Assembly (NCBI RefSeq): GCF_963666745.1
Contig: NZ_OY762961.1
Coordinates: 1,786,001-1,850,000, forward strand
DNA: 64,000 nucleotides
From: an uncultured Desulfuromonas sp.
GTDB lineage: Bacteria; Desulfobacterota; Desulfuromonadia; Desulfuromonadales; Desulfuromonadaceae
Reading direction: 5' to 3'
In this document: piece by piece, positions 18,348-27,175 of the stretch
Layout: every line of letters begins with the position of its first letter
How positions within the stretch are numbered: position 1 is the stretch's first letter
Translations under genes and position numbers: made by a program
Notes under the pieces: model-generated
The model's database searches: none
What the model saw: only the letters and a program-made list of their open reading frames with translations
What the model was told of the DNA's origin: nothing

Positions 18348-19244
18348 TCAAAACAACCTCAGCAAGGCCAGGAAAAATAACGCCACTCGGTCACGAAGAG
18401 AGCGGCGGCAGGCAAAGATTCTGCTGAGAATAAAACGCCGACACGCCGCCGCTTCGAGCTGAAAAGGGGCAGCAAAGGTTGGATGACAACGCATGCAGAG
18501 GCGGGCAATGCGTATCGTCTCGGCTCTGTATTTATGTGACATAACCATCTGCAGCCGCTTTAAAGACGCGCCAAAGCCCTGGTGAACTCCGGTATGGTTG
18601 TGTTCATGTTGCCGGTAAAGCAAACCGCTATGGGAATCAATAAACCAGCGATAACCACCTGCACGAGCATACGCATAAAACAACCAGTCATGAAAATAAA
18701 TCGCCTCAACATCGGCATAATGCCGCTGTATATCTTGTTGCAGGGCCATTGCGAGTGTCTGATCCAACACATAGGTACATCCCGGCCCGGCGGCTTCAAA
18801 TAAATAGTCGAAATCACGCTGCGGCTGGGCTTTATCAATCAGCGTACGGCGTCCATCCGGCCAGAATGCCGTAACATTACTCGAATAACCGGAATAACCT
18901 TTTTGCAAAACTTCGCACGCGCGCGACAGTTTGTCTAAAGACCAGATATCATCCTGATCAGCAAAGGAAACATAATCCGCAGCTGACAGATCAACCTGAT
19001 GCAGCAGATGATAAAAATTCTTTGCCGCACAGCCAAAAGAACCCGCCAACGGTAAAACGTGCACACGAGCATCCTGTGCTGCCCATTCACGGCAAAGTTG
19101 CTCGGTATTGTCCTCCCCAGGGTCAATACTGATATACAGATGAACATTCACCTGACATTGATTCAAGATGGAGTCAATCTGTTCATTCAGCCAGCGACGA
19201 CCTTGATAGGCGGCTAAAAGCACAAAAACATGTGGAAAGCGCAT
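18348..19244 (-). CDS. Glycosyltransferase family 2
   Basis: This 298-residue cytoplasmic glycosyltransferase has a GT-A fold. The N-terminal region FVLLAAYQGRRWLNEQIDSI binds the nucleotide and DQDDIWSLDKL holds the metal-binding DxD. It resembles rhamnosyltransferase-type family 2 enzymes of O-antigen clusters. The ATG follows a weak ribosome-binding site. It begins the polysaccharide block on the minus strand, 118 bases after SapC. Donor and acceptor sugars are unknown. Confidence 0.87.
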   Translation of the reverse strand: MRFPHVFVLLAAYQGRRWLNEQIDSILNQCQVNVHLYISIDPGEDNTEQLCREWAAQDARVHVLPLAGSFGCAAKNFYHLLHQVDLSAADYVSFADQDDIWSLDKLSRACEVLQKGYSGYSSNVTAFWPDGRRTLIDKAQPQRDFDYLFEAAGPGCTYVLDQTLAMALQQDIQRHYADVEAIYFHDWLFYAYARAGGYRWFIDSHSGLLYRQHEHNHTGVHQGFGASLKRLQMVMSHKYRAETIRIARLCMRCHPTFAAPFQLEAAACRRFILSRIFACRRSLRDRVALFFLALLRLF

Positions 19245-19362
19245 GAAAATACCTGATCAAGCGTTGACTCAAGACACCTGTAACGGCAATTCCCCTCTAT
19301 TCAGTACAGCGACCAGAGGACAACACCGCTCATTTTACAGGTGACATCATCGACATCTTGCA

Positions 19363-20121
19363 TCAAAAGTTGAAATGCTGCGGGAGAGCAGAATTCGCTT
19401 CCGTTGTGTTTATGACACGATAACGTTGTTTAATCGTACCAAGATTCTGGAGTGACAACAGATGAGCGTAAATAAGGGGCAAAAAACGACTATGCCGCAC
19501 TTTTAAAAAGGATTCATCGTCAAGAGCTTCCAGCTTCTTTTCATCGACATGAAATAACCCCTCAACATTGATCACTCTGTTGTTCTTTTTCACTTCAATT
19601 TTAAGGGGCTGTAACAGATCCAGCTCTTCGATCAAAGCACAAAACTTTTTGCTGAATACGGCCTGTTTCTGACATTCTCCACAAAATGTCAGCATGTTCT
19701 GCAAAGGCTTGGAAAGCTTGTCATTGTCATCAAAAAAGGGTGTTCCACCGCTGTCACCAACCAACCCTGACTCTTCATCTATACACAGAACAAAACGGAT
19801 GGCCTCCTTAGAATCTTGCTCTTTTTCTTGGGCCAGCATAAAGGGATAACGCCTGAACATTGCGGGGATATAACCGGTTCTCCAACCTTTATTGGCATCA
19901 ACAAAAACATTTTTTTGAGGTTCAAACCCCAACAAAGCGCAAACAGTGATTTCACCCTCAGCCTGTTTGGCAAAAACAATCGGAAAAAACTGTGCTGCCG
20001 GAACGAATTCGGATACTAACAACCCGGCAAGATGCTGATTCGCAGCAAATTCCCAGGATGAGAGAGGCAATAAATGTTTCTGGCCATGTTTCTGCAACGT
20101 AACAGGTTGAATATTAGGCAC
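19363..20121 (-). CDS. SapC family protein
   Basis: This 252-residue protein belongs to the SapC family, named after a Campylobacter S-layer locus gene. Characteristic features are the N-terminal LLPLSSWEFAANQH with VSEFVPAAQFFPIVF, then GYIPAMFRRYPFML, and the central CIDEESGLV with GGTPFFDDN. There is no signal peptide or membrane segment, so it is cytoplasmic. The gene starts with GTG, preceded by AAAGGAG at 7 bases. It lies just downstream of giant G1 on the same strand, beyond the G1 terminator. SapC proteins often neighbour genes for large secreted surface proteins and may modify or aid them; the biochemical role is not known to me. Confidence 0.85.
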   Translation of the reverse strand: MPNIQPVTLQKHGQKHLLPLSSWEFAANQHLAGLLVSEFVPAAQFFPIVFAKQAEGEITVCALLGFEPQKNVFVDANKGWRTGYIPAMFRRYPFMLAQEKEQDSKEAIRFVLCIDEESGLVGDSGGTPFFDDNDKLSKPLQNMLTFCGECQKQAVFSKKFCALIEELDLLQPLKIEVKKNNRVINVEGLFHVDEKKLEALDDESFLKVRHSRFLPLIYAHLLSLQNLGTIKQRYRVINTTEANSALPQHFNF

Positions 20122-20370
20122 TAATAGGCTCCTTTGAAAGTTTAACTATTTGAGAACAAGGTTGCGAAAATGTTTTTTAAGCACTCACTACAATACATTT
20201 CGTAATAACGCGATACGAAAAAGACACATGGCATTCTAGATACATGGCCAATTTCGTATCTTACTCTATCTGAGCAAGAAGCGCCATCAACAGCATCAAT
20301 AATCATGAGGCATTGCCCATACACGAGCAACAGGGGAAGTTATCAGAAAAAAAAGAAAGGTTGTGTGTCC

Positions 20371-20403
20371 CGCCGGAGGAGTGAGAAGCCCCCCCCTCCG
20401 GCG
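20371..20403 (-). terminator. Terminator of giant G1
   Basis: The stem CGCCGGAGG / CCTCCGGCG (20371-20379 and 20395-20403) starts 14 bases after the G1 stop codon on the minus strand. A T-rich stretch follows about 11 bases after the stem, so termination is likely but not ideal. The spacer 20122-20370 up to SapC otherwise shows no feature. Confidence 0.65.
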
Positions 20404-20416
20404 AAAATTAAATTGC

Positions 20417-23400
20417 TCAGGCGCTATAACCCAAGACACCTTCATAAACGTAGCCAAGTTGACCCGTGAGGAGGATACCCTCTTCTGCACTGGCGCTATA
20501 AAAGTGTTCGCCGGTCTGCGCATTGTAATAGCGGCCAATAGCGTCATCAACCGCTCCACTTTCCGAGATCTGAAAGGCAATGCCTTCGTAAACATAACCA
20601 CTGTCGGCATTATTCATCAGGCCTTCGGCTTCCGCCTGGCTTCCGGTAAAGAAATGATCGCCGTTAGACGCATTGAAGAAACGATACACATCAACGCTGT
20701 AGTCCGGATCAGCTTTGAACGCCGGGCCTTCAACAACCCAACCACTGTCATCGGCACTTAACGCTTCGATTTCCCCAGCCAGGGCACTATACATATGCAG
20801 CTGACTGACAGGGTTGTAAAAACGGATCACATCAACCGCTGGAAATCCAAGAATGCCTGGGGCTCCGGGATCAACGATAACACCATTCGCTTCACCGTCT
20901 GCATCAAACTCTCCACCGTCGGTAATCTGGAAATCAAGGCGTATTTTATCCCCTTCGACGACAACGGCGCCGCCGTAGTCACTGCTGGCTAAATTGACCC
21001 AGTTTCCTTCGGAATCCTGCTTCCAATAACCGTTAATTTCAAGACTGCCGTCCACATAGAGACTGAAGGTTTCAGTTTCACCAACATTTTCGACATCGGT
21101 GACGAAACTGATCAGGCCCAACGGCATGGAGAGTTCGTCGGGAAGTGCGTCAGGGGCATCAAGCTGGACGACATTCTGCAGTACGGCATGGTTGCCGTCA
21201 CCGGTATCTTCTTTGCCGTCAAGGGAATCAGCAACAAGGGTAATGTAGGTCTGGATTGCATCGCCGTCAGTGGAGATATGGTCGGTTTCTCTGAACACGA
21301 CAGAGGCGACATCGGCTTGCGCACTGTCCACCATGCCGTCGCCGTTGCCGTCGCCAGTCATTCCGTCATTATCAACAGGCGGAGCCAGGTCTTCATCAGC
21401 AGCCGGGGCTCCGTCACCGTCGTCATCGGGTTGAACGGGATCACTGCCTTCATTAACGTTGGCAATATTGATGCTCAAGGTTTGAACGTCGCTGGCACCA
21501 TCACTGTCTTCGGCGGTGACACGAACGATATAGTTGTTATTGAGGCCGCTATCTCCCGGGTTTTCGTAGTCAGGAGCCTGAATAAAGCTCAGTTCACCAC
21601 TGGTCGCATCAATCTGAAACAGATCAGCATCAATACCGCCACTGACCCAGTAAATAATGCTGTCGTTATCGGCATCGTGTGCCTGGACAGTTGTCACTGC
21701 AAGGGTGTTTTCGTTCACACTGAGAACGGCGTAGTCATTGCCACCGTCGCTAATAATTCGCGGTGCTTCATTGATCACGCTGATGGTAAGCTGCTGGATG
21801 TCGCTGCCTCCCTTACCATCGCTGGCCGTGACAATCACCTCGTAACTGTTGTCACTGTTGCTATCGACAGGATTGTCGTAATCCGGTGGGCTGATAAAGC
21901 TGAGTACGCCCGTAACCGAATCAAGGCTAAAACGGGTCTGATCATTGCCACCACTGAGGCTATAGGTGAGCTCATCTCCATCATCGTCTGTCGCGCTGAC
22001 AGTGGTGACATAGATCAGATTTTCCGTCTGCCGGATCGAGGCGGTGTCATCGCCGCCATCACTGATGATCATTGGTTGCGTATTCAGCGTAGCTGTGATG
22101 CCATTGCCCGTCAGATCGGCATTGCCGCCACTCGCGTTCCACCCTGCTGCTACTGCCAGATTGTAAGTGGTATGATCTATCGAGGTTGTGCCGCTGTTGT
22201 TGACCAGGGCATCGACCCCAGCTTTATCCGTCGCTGAGAGCACCAAAGAAAACTCGGTTGCAGAACTGATATCCACGTCAACGGTATCGATTAATGTATA
22301 AGTTCCCCCTCCTTCACCGGTAATGGTGAACAGTGAGGCATCAATGTCGTTGCCATCTCCGGAAAGAGTTTGAAGGTCTGTTCCCGTGACAACGAATGTC
22401 CCGGTCTGCGTGCTGTAGGTTGCTGAGGTAATGGTCGGGGCAGCCAGATCCACTTCGAAGTTGCTGGCATCACTTGTTGCGCCACTACTTGCATCCTTGA
22501 GAGTCAGACTGAAGGTGTTAGTACCCCCAGTGTTGGACGTAAAGTTCAATGCACGGATCAAGGTTTGTACCTGTGCAGGGGTCGCATTACTGCCCAAATT
22601 GAAGATCAGGTTATTCGTCCCCTGACCATCACCTGAGGCATTGACACTTGCGATGGCAACTCCGTCAACAAAAATGATTTCACTTGCTGCAATGGTACCA
22701 TCGGCATCAAGCGTACTGGTCCCGGAGGAGACCCCTGTAGAACCATTGCCGGTCAGGCCAAAGTTGCCAGTACCACTGGTTCTGGTGATCGTCAGGTTGC
22801 CGGTATTAAAATTGCTGCTGTCGGCATCGCTGACGGTCACGTCACTGCCGGAATCAACCAGGATGGCGTTACCGACAATACCGTTGACGCTGTCACCATC
22901 CAGATTGCTGACCAGCGGCGGATTGGGAGTAACGTCGATTGTAAAACCTGCCGAGGCATCCTGATCACCCCCATTGGCCGTACCATCAGCATCATTGAGG
23001 GTCACGGTGAACGTCCTGGCGCCCAAGGCACTGGGAGCAGAATAGGTCACTGCTTGCAGAAAGGTCTGAATGCGTGCTGAGGTTGCATTCGCGGTATCGA
23101 AATCAACCTGCAGCGAATTGCCTCCCTGGCCATCATTGGTTGCATGCACAGTGCCGATGACGACTCCGCCGACGGCAATGGTTTCGCCGGCGGCGACCGT
23201 CGCGTCTCCACCGGATGTCACCGTCGTGCCGTCCACCCCCCAACTGCCGTTGATCGTTCCCGAACCTTGGGTGAGGACAAGAGAGCCGCCGTTATAATCG
23301 GCTGAATCCGCGTTTGTCACCGTGGCATCGTTGAAAAGCGTGACATCTTGAGCACCCGAGCCGGCAACGATTGAGGAACTGTCGCCGTTAACACCACTGA

Positions 23401-26400
23401 TGACCGGCGCATCGTTGACGGCTGTCAGCGTAATGGTCGAAACAAGATTGATCGCTGCTGTGTCCTGCCCGCTATTGGCGGTTCCGCCGCTGTCTTTTAC
23501 TGCGGTAATCGTGACAACCCTGTTGCTGCCGGTTGTCGGTTCATCACTGGTATTGCGATAAGACAGCGCATCCACAAGGGTTTGCATCTCGGCATTGGTC
23601 AGAGATTCGCCGCTGAATGCGACCGTTGCGGTAGAACCTGCCACGGTAACGGACACCGTCAGACCATTGGTGGTCGTAACGACGCTGTTGCCATCCGTTA
23701 GAGCGATATCCGAACCATCAAAACCTAAAACCTCAAAGGCTCCATCACTGACATTCGTCACGGTCAGGGTCATCGCGGAAAAATGATCCGCGGTTTCTAC
23801 GGTTGATGCGGTGACGGTGTTAAACAGATCCGCAGCGCCAGCCCCTTCTATATAGCTGGGATCACTGCCGGTGGCCGTCAGAGTTGGCGCATCATTGACA
23901 CTGGTCACGCTCAACACGGCGGTGACGGCAGTGCCGACGTTGTCATCATTGTCCGTGGCCGTAAACGTAATGGAACGATGCGTTTCATCCGGTTCATCGC
24001 TGCTGTTGTCATAACGAATGGACGCAATGAGCATCTGCATCGTCGCGTCCGAGGCGGATCCGTCATCAACCGTGATGGTCAGCGTCCCGTCGGCACTATT
24101 ATAAGCGCCAATGGTTACCGCTTCACCATTGACGGTCCGGGCACCGCTGTCGTAGCTGGAACTGAGGACCTCATCGACACCATCCTGTTGGTTGGTCAGT
24201 GTCACGGTGAGGGATTTGTATGAGCCGTCATCACTGATCGTGGCATCGCTGTCGGCAACGGCAACGGCGCCTCCGTCTTCGCTGAAATTGCCACTGTAGC
24301 CACCGTTGGCCGCACCGCTGGAATCGTCACCATCCAGATCAATAATTGGCGCACGCACCAACGAAACCGTGACATCCTGGTTCAACGACGTACCGCCGTC
24401 GCCATCGTCAACCGTGATACGCACGCTTCGCGCAGCGGTATTGGTCGTCGCGGAATCGCTGTCGCGATACTGCAGGGCGCTGATGAGATCACGCACACGC
24501 GATAGGGTTGCATTGGCATTCAGGGTGATCACCAGATCGCTCCCGGCACTGCCGCCGGAAAAGGTGCCGATTGTAAATCCATCGCTATGGATGACGTTAC
24601 TGCCGGAAATACTGATCGCACCAACGCTGCCGATACTGAGAACGTCTTCAGCAGGATAGGGATTGCCAACGACGGCAACAGTGACGTTGCCACCATTAAA
24701 GTCGCTGGAATCAACATCGCCCAGGCTGGCATCTCCAGACGCATCCAAAGTGATGGCAGCCCCATCGATCGTGTAGGAAACGGCATCACCAGCCAGATTA
24801 GTCAATGTCGGCGCATCATTCACGGCATTGACCGTAATGGTCGCGGTGGCGCTTGCCGCAGACAGACCGCCGCCAACTCCATCGGTAGCGGACTGCACAT
24901 CAAAACTGCCGTTACTGGTACTGTCGGCTGTCGGGGTAAACTTCAGCCCCACCTGCCCTTCGGCAAAGGTAATAAAATCGCCGTTGCTGATCTGGGTGGT
25001 GCCATCGTTTTTATACAGAGTCCCACCGCTGATATTGGTAATTTTGAAATGGGTGACTTCGGCACCATCGACGGCACTGCGGCTGACAACCAAACCGCTG
25101 CTGGTCTGGACATCCTCATCCGTTGCGGCGTTGGTGACACTGGGAGTGTCACCAATCGGGGTGATCGTAGTTCCCAGGCTGACTCCTGCTTCCGCGACCT
25201 TGGCGGTCGTATCATCACTGGTGGTATCGTAGGTTTGTCTGCTGGCGTCGGCTGTAAAAATTGTCGCAGAAGAGTCGTCGACCGCATAAACGGTCAGCGA
25301 TCCTGGAGTTCCATGATAGTCCGCGACGGGAACAAAACGGAGCAACGTTGTTGCATCAAGTAACAACCCTGCCGCGGTCGTCACAGTCCCGACATCGAAC
25401 CAGGTAGTGCCGTCGGTACTGTATTCCCAGTTGCCTTCATTGACAGGATCGGAACTATCGGCGGTGACCACGATGCCAGAAAAACCATCACCATCAATGT
25501 CGGAAAAGTTGCCATTGAGCAGGCTGGAAACACTCGCGCCGCCTGGAGCGGTAGTGTCTTCATTTACGGCAGTCAGCGTTGAACCACCTGTAAAGCTAGG
25601 TGCGTCATTCTCGGCATTGACATTGAATGTCAGGGTATAGGTGGAAGTGCTGTAAGCCGTGCCGTCACTGACTTTGAAACCGATGGTTGCATAGGGGGTG
25701 CCATTACCGTCAGCTGTCGGCGTAAAGCGCAACTTGCCGGCATTGATATCCGTAACCGTGACGTCTTGATTAGACGTCACGTCGACCCACGTTATGCCGT
25801 CCCCGGCATATTCAAAATCGCCAGCGGTTTCCAGTGAGTTAATCTGGATCTTGATAAAACTGTCGCCATCGGTGTCATGGAAGGTCCCGAAATCACTGGA
25901 TGTCAGAACGTAGGTGGTATCTTCATTGATTGTTTGGCTGTCATTCGTGCTTGTAGGAGCAGAATTACTAGCGGCATCGAGATCAACAACAAAATTATCC
26001 AAAAAAATTGAAACTTTTTCGTCGTAGCCGTTGATTTCACTATCTCTTATGATGACCTTATCACCAATTTTAGTCCCAAAAGAGGTGAAATCTACTGTCT
26101 GCGTCCCTTCTGGAACGGATGATGATATAAGCTGACTGAATCCGGAATAGAAAGCCGCGGATAATTGAGCACCGAACGAAGGATCTCCTCCGGTGCTGCT
26201 GTTGATAATATAAAGTCTTTCTGCACTGAATTGACTATTGCTGCCAGAATCCGTGATCGTGAGTTCAAAATCTCCAACATCACTGGTTTCAGTAATGTAG
26301 AGGCCTCCATCTGCCTGCCATGCAGTAAAGCCAGAGGCTGAACTAATCGAAAAGGTGACATCACCGATTGAAAAATTGCCGCTGGCGAGAGAGCCGGAGG

Positions 26401-26992
26401 TGATAACGCCTCCGAAGTCAATTGTTTGTGTAGCAAGAACTTCGCTATAAGCAGAGAAATTTTGCAAACTATCCGTTTCGACAACAGCATTCTCGTTGTG
26501 GGTCTCTAGGATCCAGTCACCTCCCAAAGCTGCTGAACCTGTTGCGTCGTCCGATGCCGCAACATCTGCGCCGGTTATCTGGGCAAGATGATTGACAAAT
26601 TCAACCCCCGTACCCCCTTCTCCAACATTGCAGCCATAGAGAAGAAGATCTCCGTCGTCAGAAAGAGTTGCACCCAACAAAGTGAGCAGATCGGACTCCT
26701 CCAGCAGATTTTCAGCCGACAGTTCTGTCGCACCCAAAAGCAAACGCCCGCTGCTGCCATGGCTGAACAGATGAATAGCATCAACACTCGCGGCATCAAG
26801 AGTCGCAAGATAATCCGCCATCTGAGCCAGTGCATCTCCAGTGCTGTCAATAATAACAACAGCTGCTCCTTGAGGTGCTGCATTGGCAAGCGTTTGCCAG
26901 TCTGACAGATTATCAAGAATAAACAGGATCTCTGTACGGCTGTCTGCAGGGGTAGAGACAGAGTTTTGAACGCTTTGAATCTCAGGTGTCAT
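20417..26992 (-). CDS. Giant surface protein G1: DUF4347, cadherin-like repeats, choice-of-anchor-U-like and DUF5648-like repeats
   Basis: This 2,191-residue protein has no evident signal peptide. Residues about 18-190 form a DUF4347 domain with HLFSHGSSG (His78) and LLLYGCNVGEGG (Cys121). A beta domain of unknown family spans about 195-345. Residues about 350-1700 are tandem cadherin-like/CSPG-like modules separated by NDAP linkers. Two classic cadherin repeats lie at about 1700-1880. Then comes a choice-of-anchor-U-like domain (about 1885-2045, starting with a Ca2+-loop pattern DGNGDGMVDS) and three DUF5648-like repeats (about 2050-2191: RFYNPVSQLHMYSA, RFFNASNGDHFFTG, RYYNAQTGEHFYSA). It is almost free of Cys. 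RTX nonapeptides were not seen. G1 is a shorter paralogue of G2, which ends 180 bases upstream. Likely exported by the nearby type I system (inference). Confidence 0.88.
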   Translation of the reverse strand: MTPEIQSVQNSVSTPADSRTEILFILDNLSDWQTLANAAPQGAAVVIIDSTGDALAQMADYLATLDAASVDAIHLFSHGSSGRLLLGATELSAENLLEESDLLTLLGATLSDDGDLLLYGCNVGEGGTGVEFVNHLAQITGADVAASDDATGSAALGGDWILETHNENAVVETDSLQNFSAYSEVLATQTIDFGGVITSGSLASGNFSIGDVTFSISSASGFTAWQADGGLYITETSDVGDFELTITDSGSNSQFSAERLYIINSSTGGDPSFGAQLSAAFYSGFSQLISSSVPEGTQTVDFTSFGTKIGDKVIIRDSEINGYDEKVSIFLDNFVVDLDAASNSAPTSTNDSQTINEDTTYVLTSSDFGTFHDTDGDSFIKIQINSLETAGDFEYAGDGITWVDVTSNQDVTVTDINAGKLRFTPTADGNGTPYATIGFKVSDGTAYSTSTYTLTFNVNAENDAPSFTGGSTLTAVNEDTTAPGGASVSSLLNGNFSDIDGDGFSGIVVTADSSDPVNEGNWEYSTDGTTWFDVGTVTTAAGLLLDATTLLRFVPVADYHGTPGSLTVYAVDDSSATIFTADASRQTYDTTSDDTTAKVAEAGVSLGTTITPIGDTPSVTNAATDEDVQTSSGLVVSRSAVDGAEVTHFKITNISGGTLYKNDGTTQISNGDFITFAEGQVGLKFTPTADSTSNGSFDVQSATDGVGGGLSAASATATITVNAVNDAPTLTNLAGDAVSYTIDGAAITLDASGDASLGDVDSSDFNGGNVTVAVVGNPYPAEDVLSIGSVGAISISGSNVIHSDGFTIGTFSGGSAGSDLVITLNANATLSRVRDLISALQYRDSDSATTNTAARSVRITVDDGDGGTSLNQDVTVSLVRAPIIDLDGDDSSGAANGGYSGNFSEDGGAVAVADSDATISDDGSYKSLTVTLTNQQDGVDEVLSSSYDSGARTVNGEAVTIGAYNSADGTLTITVDDGSASDATMQMLIASIRYDNSSDEPDETHRSITFTATDNDDNVGTAVTAVLSVTSVNDAPTLTATGSDPSYIEGAGAADLFNTVTASTVETADHFSAMTLTVTNVSDGAFEVLGFDGSDIALTDGNSVVTTTNGLTVSVTVAGSTATVAFSGESLTNAEMQTLVDALSYRNTSDEPTTGSNRVVTITAVKDSGGTANSGQDTAAINLVSTITLTAVNDAPVISGVNGDSSSIVAGSGAQDVTLFNDATVTNADSADYNGGSLVLTQGSGTINGSWGVDGTTVTSGGDATVAAGETIAVGGVVIGTVHATNDGQGGNSLQVDFDTANATSARIQTFLQAVTYSAPSALGARTFTVTLNDADGTANGGDQDASAGFTIDVTPNPPLVSNLDGDSVNGIVGNAILVDSGSDVTVSDADSSNFNTGNLTITRTSGTGNFGLTGNGSTGVSSGTSTLDADGTIAASEIIFVDGVAIASVNASGDGQGTNNLIFNLGSNATPAQVQTLIRALNFTSNTGGTNTFSLTLKDASSGATSDASNFEVDLAAPTITSATYSTQTGTFVVTGTDLQTLSGDGNDIDASLFTITGEGGGTYTLIDTVDVDISSATEFSLVLSATDKAGVDALVNNSGTTSIDHTTYNLAVAAGWNASGGNADLTGNGITATLNTQPMIISDGGDDTASIRQTENLIYVTTVSATDDDGDELTYSLSGGNDQTRFSLDSVTGVLSFISPPDYDNPVDSNSDNSYEVIVTASDGKGGSDIQQLTISVINEAPRIISDGGNDYAVLSVNENTLAVTTVQAHDADNDSIIYWVSGGIDADLFQIDATSGELSFIQAPDYENPGDSGLNNNYIVRVTAEDSDGASDVQTLSINIANVNEGSDPVQPDDDGDGAPAADEDLAPPVDNDGMTGDGNGDGMVDSAQADVASVVFRETDHISTDGDAIQTYITLVADSLDGKEDTGDGNHAVLQNVVQLDAPDALPDELSMPLGLISFVTDVENVGETETFSLYVDGSLEINGYWKQDSEGNWVNLASSDYGGAVVVEGDKIRLDFQITDGGEFDADGEANGVIVDPGAPGILGFPAVDVIRFYNPVSQLHMYSALAGEIEALSADDSGWVVEGPAFKADPDYSVDVYRFFNASNGDHFFTGSQAEAEGLMNNADSGYVYEGIAFQISESGAVDDAIGRYYNAQTGEHFYSASAEEGILLTGQLGYVYEGVLGYSA

Positions 26993-27114
26993 GATGATCG
27001 AGCCCCCATTTTTACAGAATTCACATAGTGTTTATGAAAAGCATTTGGTTTTAAAATACTTATTATAAACACCGCCAAGAATTAGGTCAATCAGGGAGAC
27101 ACAACGACCACTTT

Positions 27115-27143
27115 AAAAAAAAGGGCGTCCTGCAAGGACGCCC
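27115..27143 (-). terminator. Terminator of giant G2
   Basis: The perfect stem GGGCGTCCT / AGGACGCCC (27123-27131 and 27135-27143) has a 3-base loop and, on the minus strand, is followed directly by eight T. It lies about 33 bases after the G2 stop, so G1 (start 26992) probably needs its own promoter in 26993-27114. Confidence 0.93.
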
Positions 27144-27175
27144 CAAAGAAATATTTCATTTTATGATGGAAGGAA

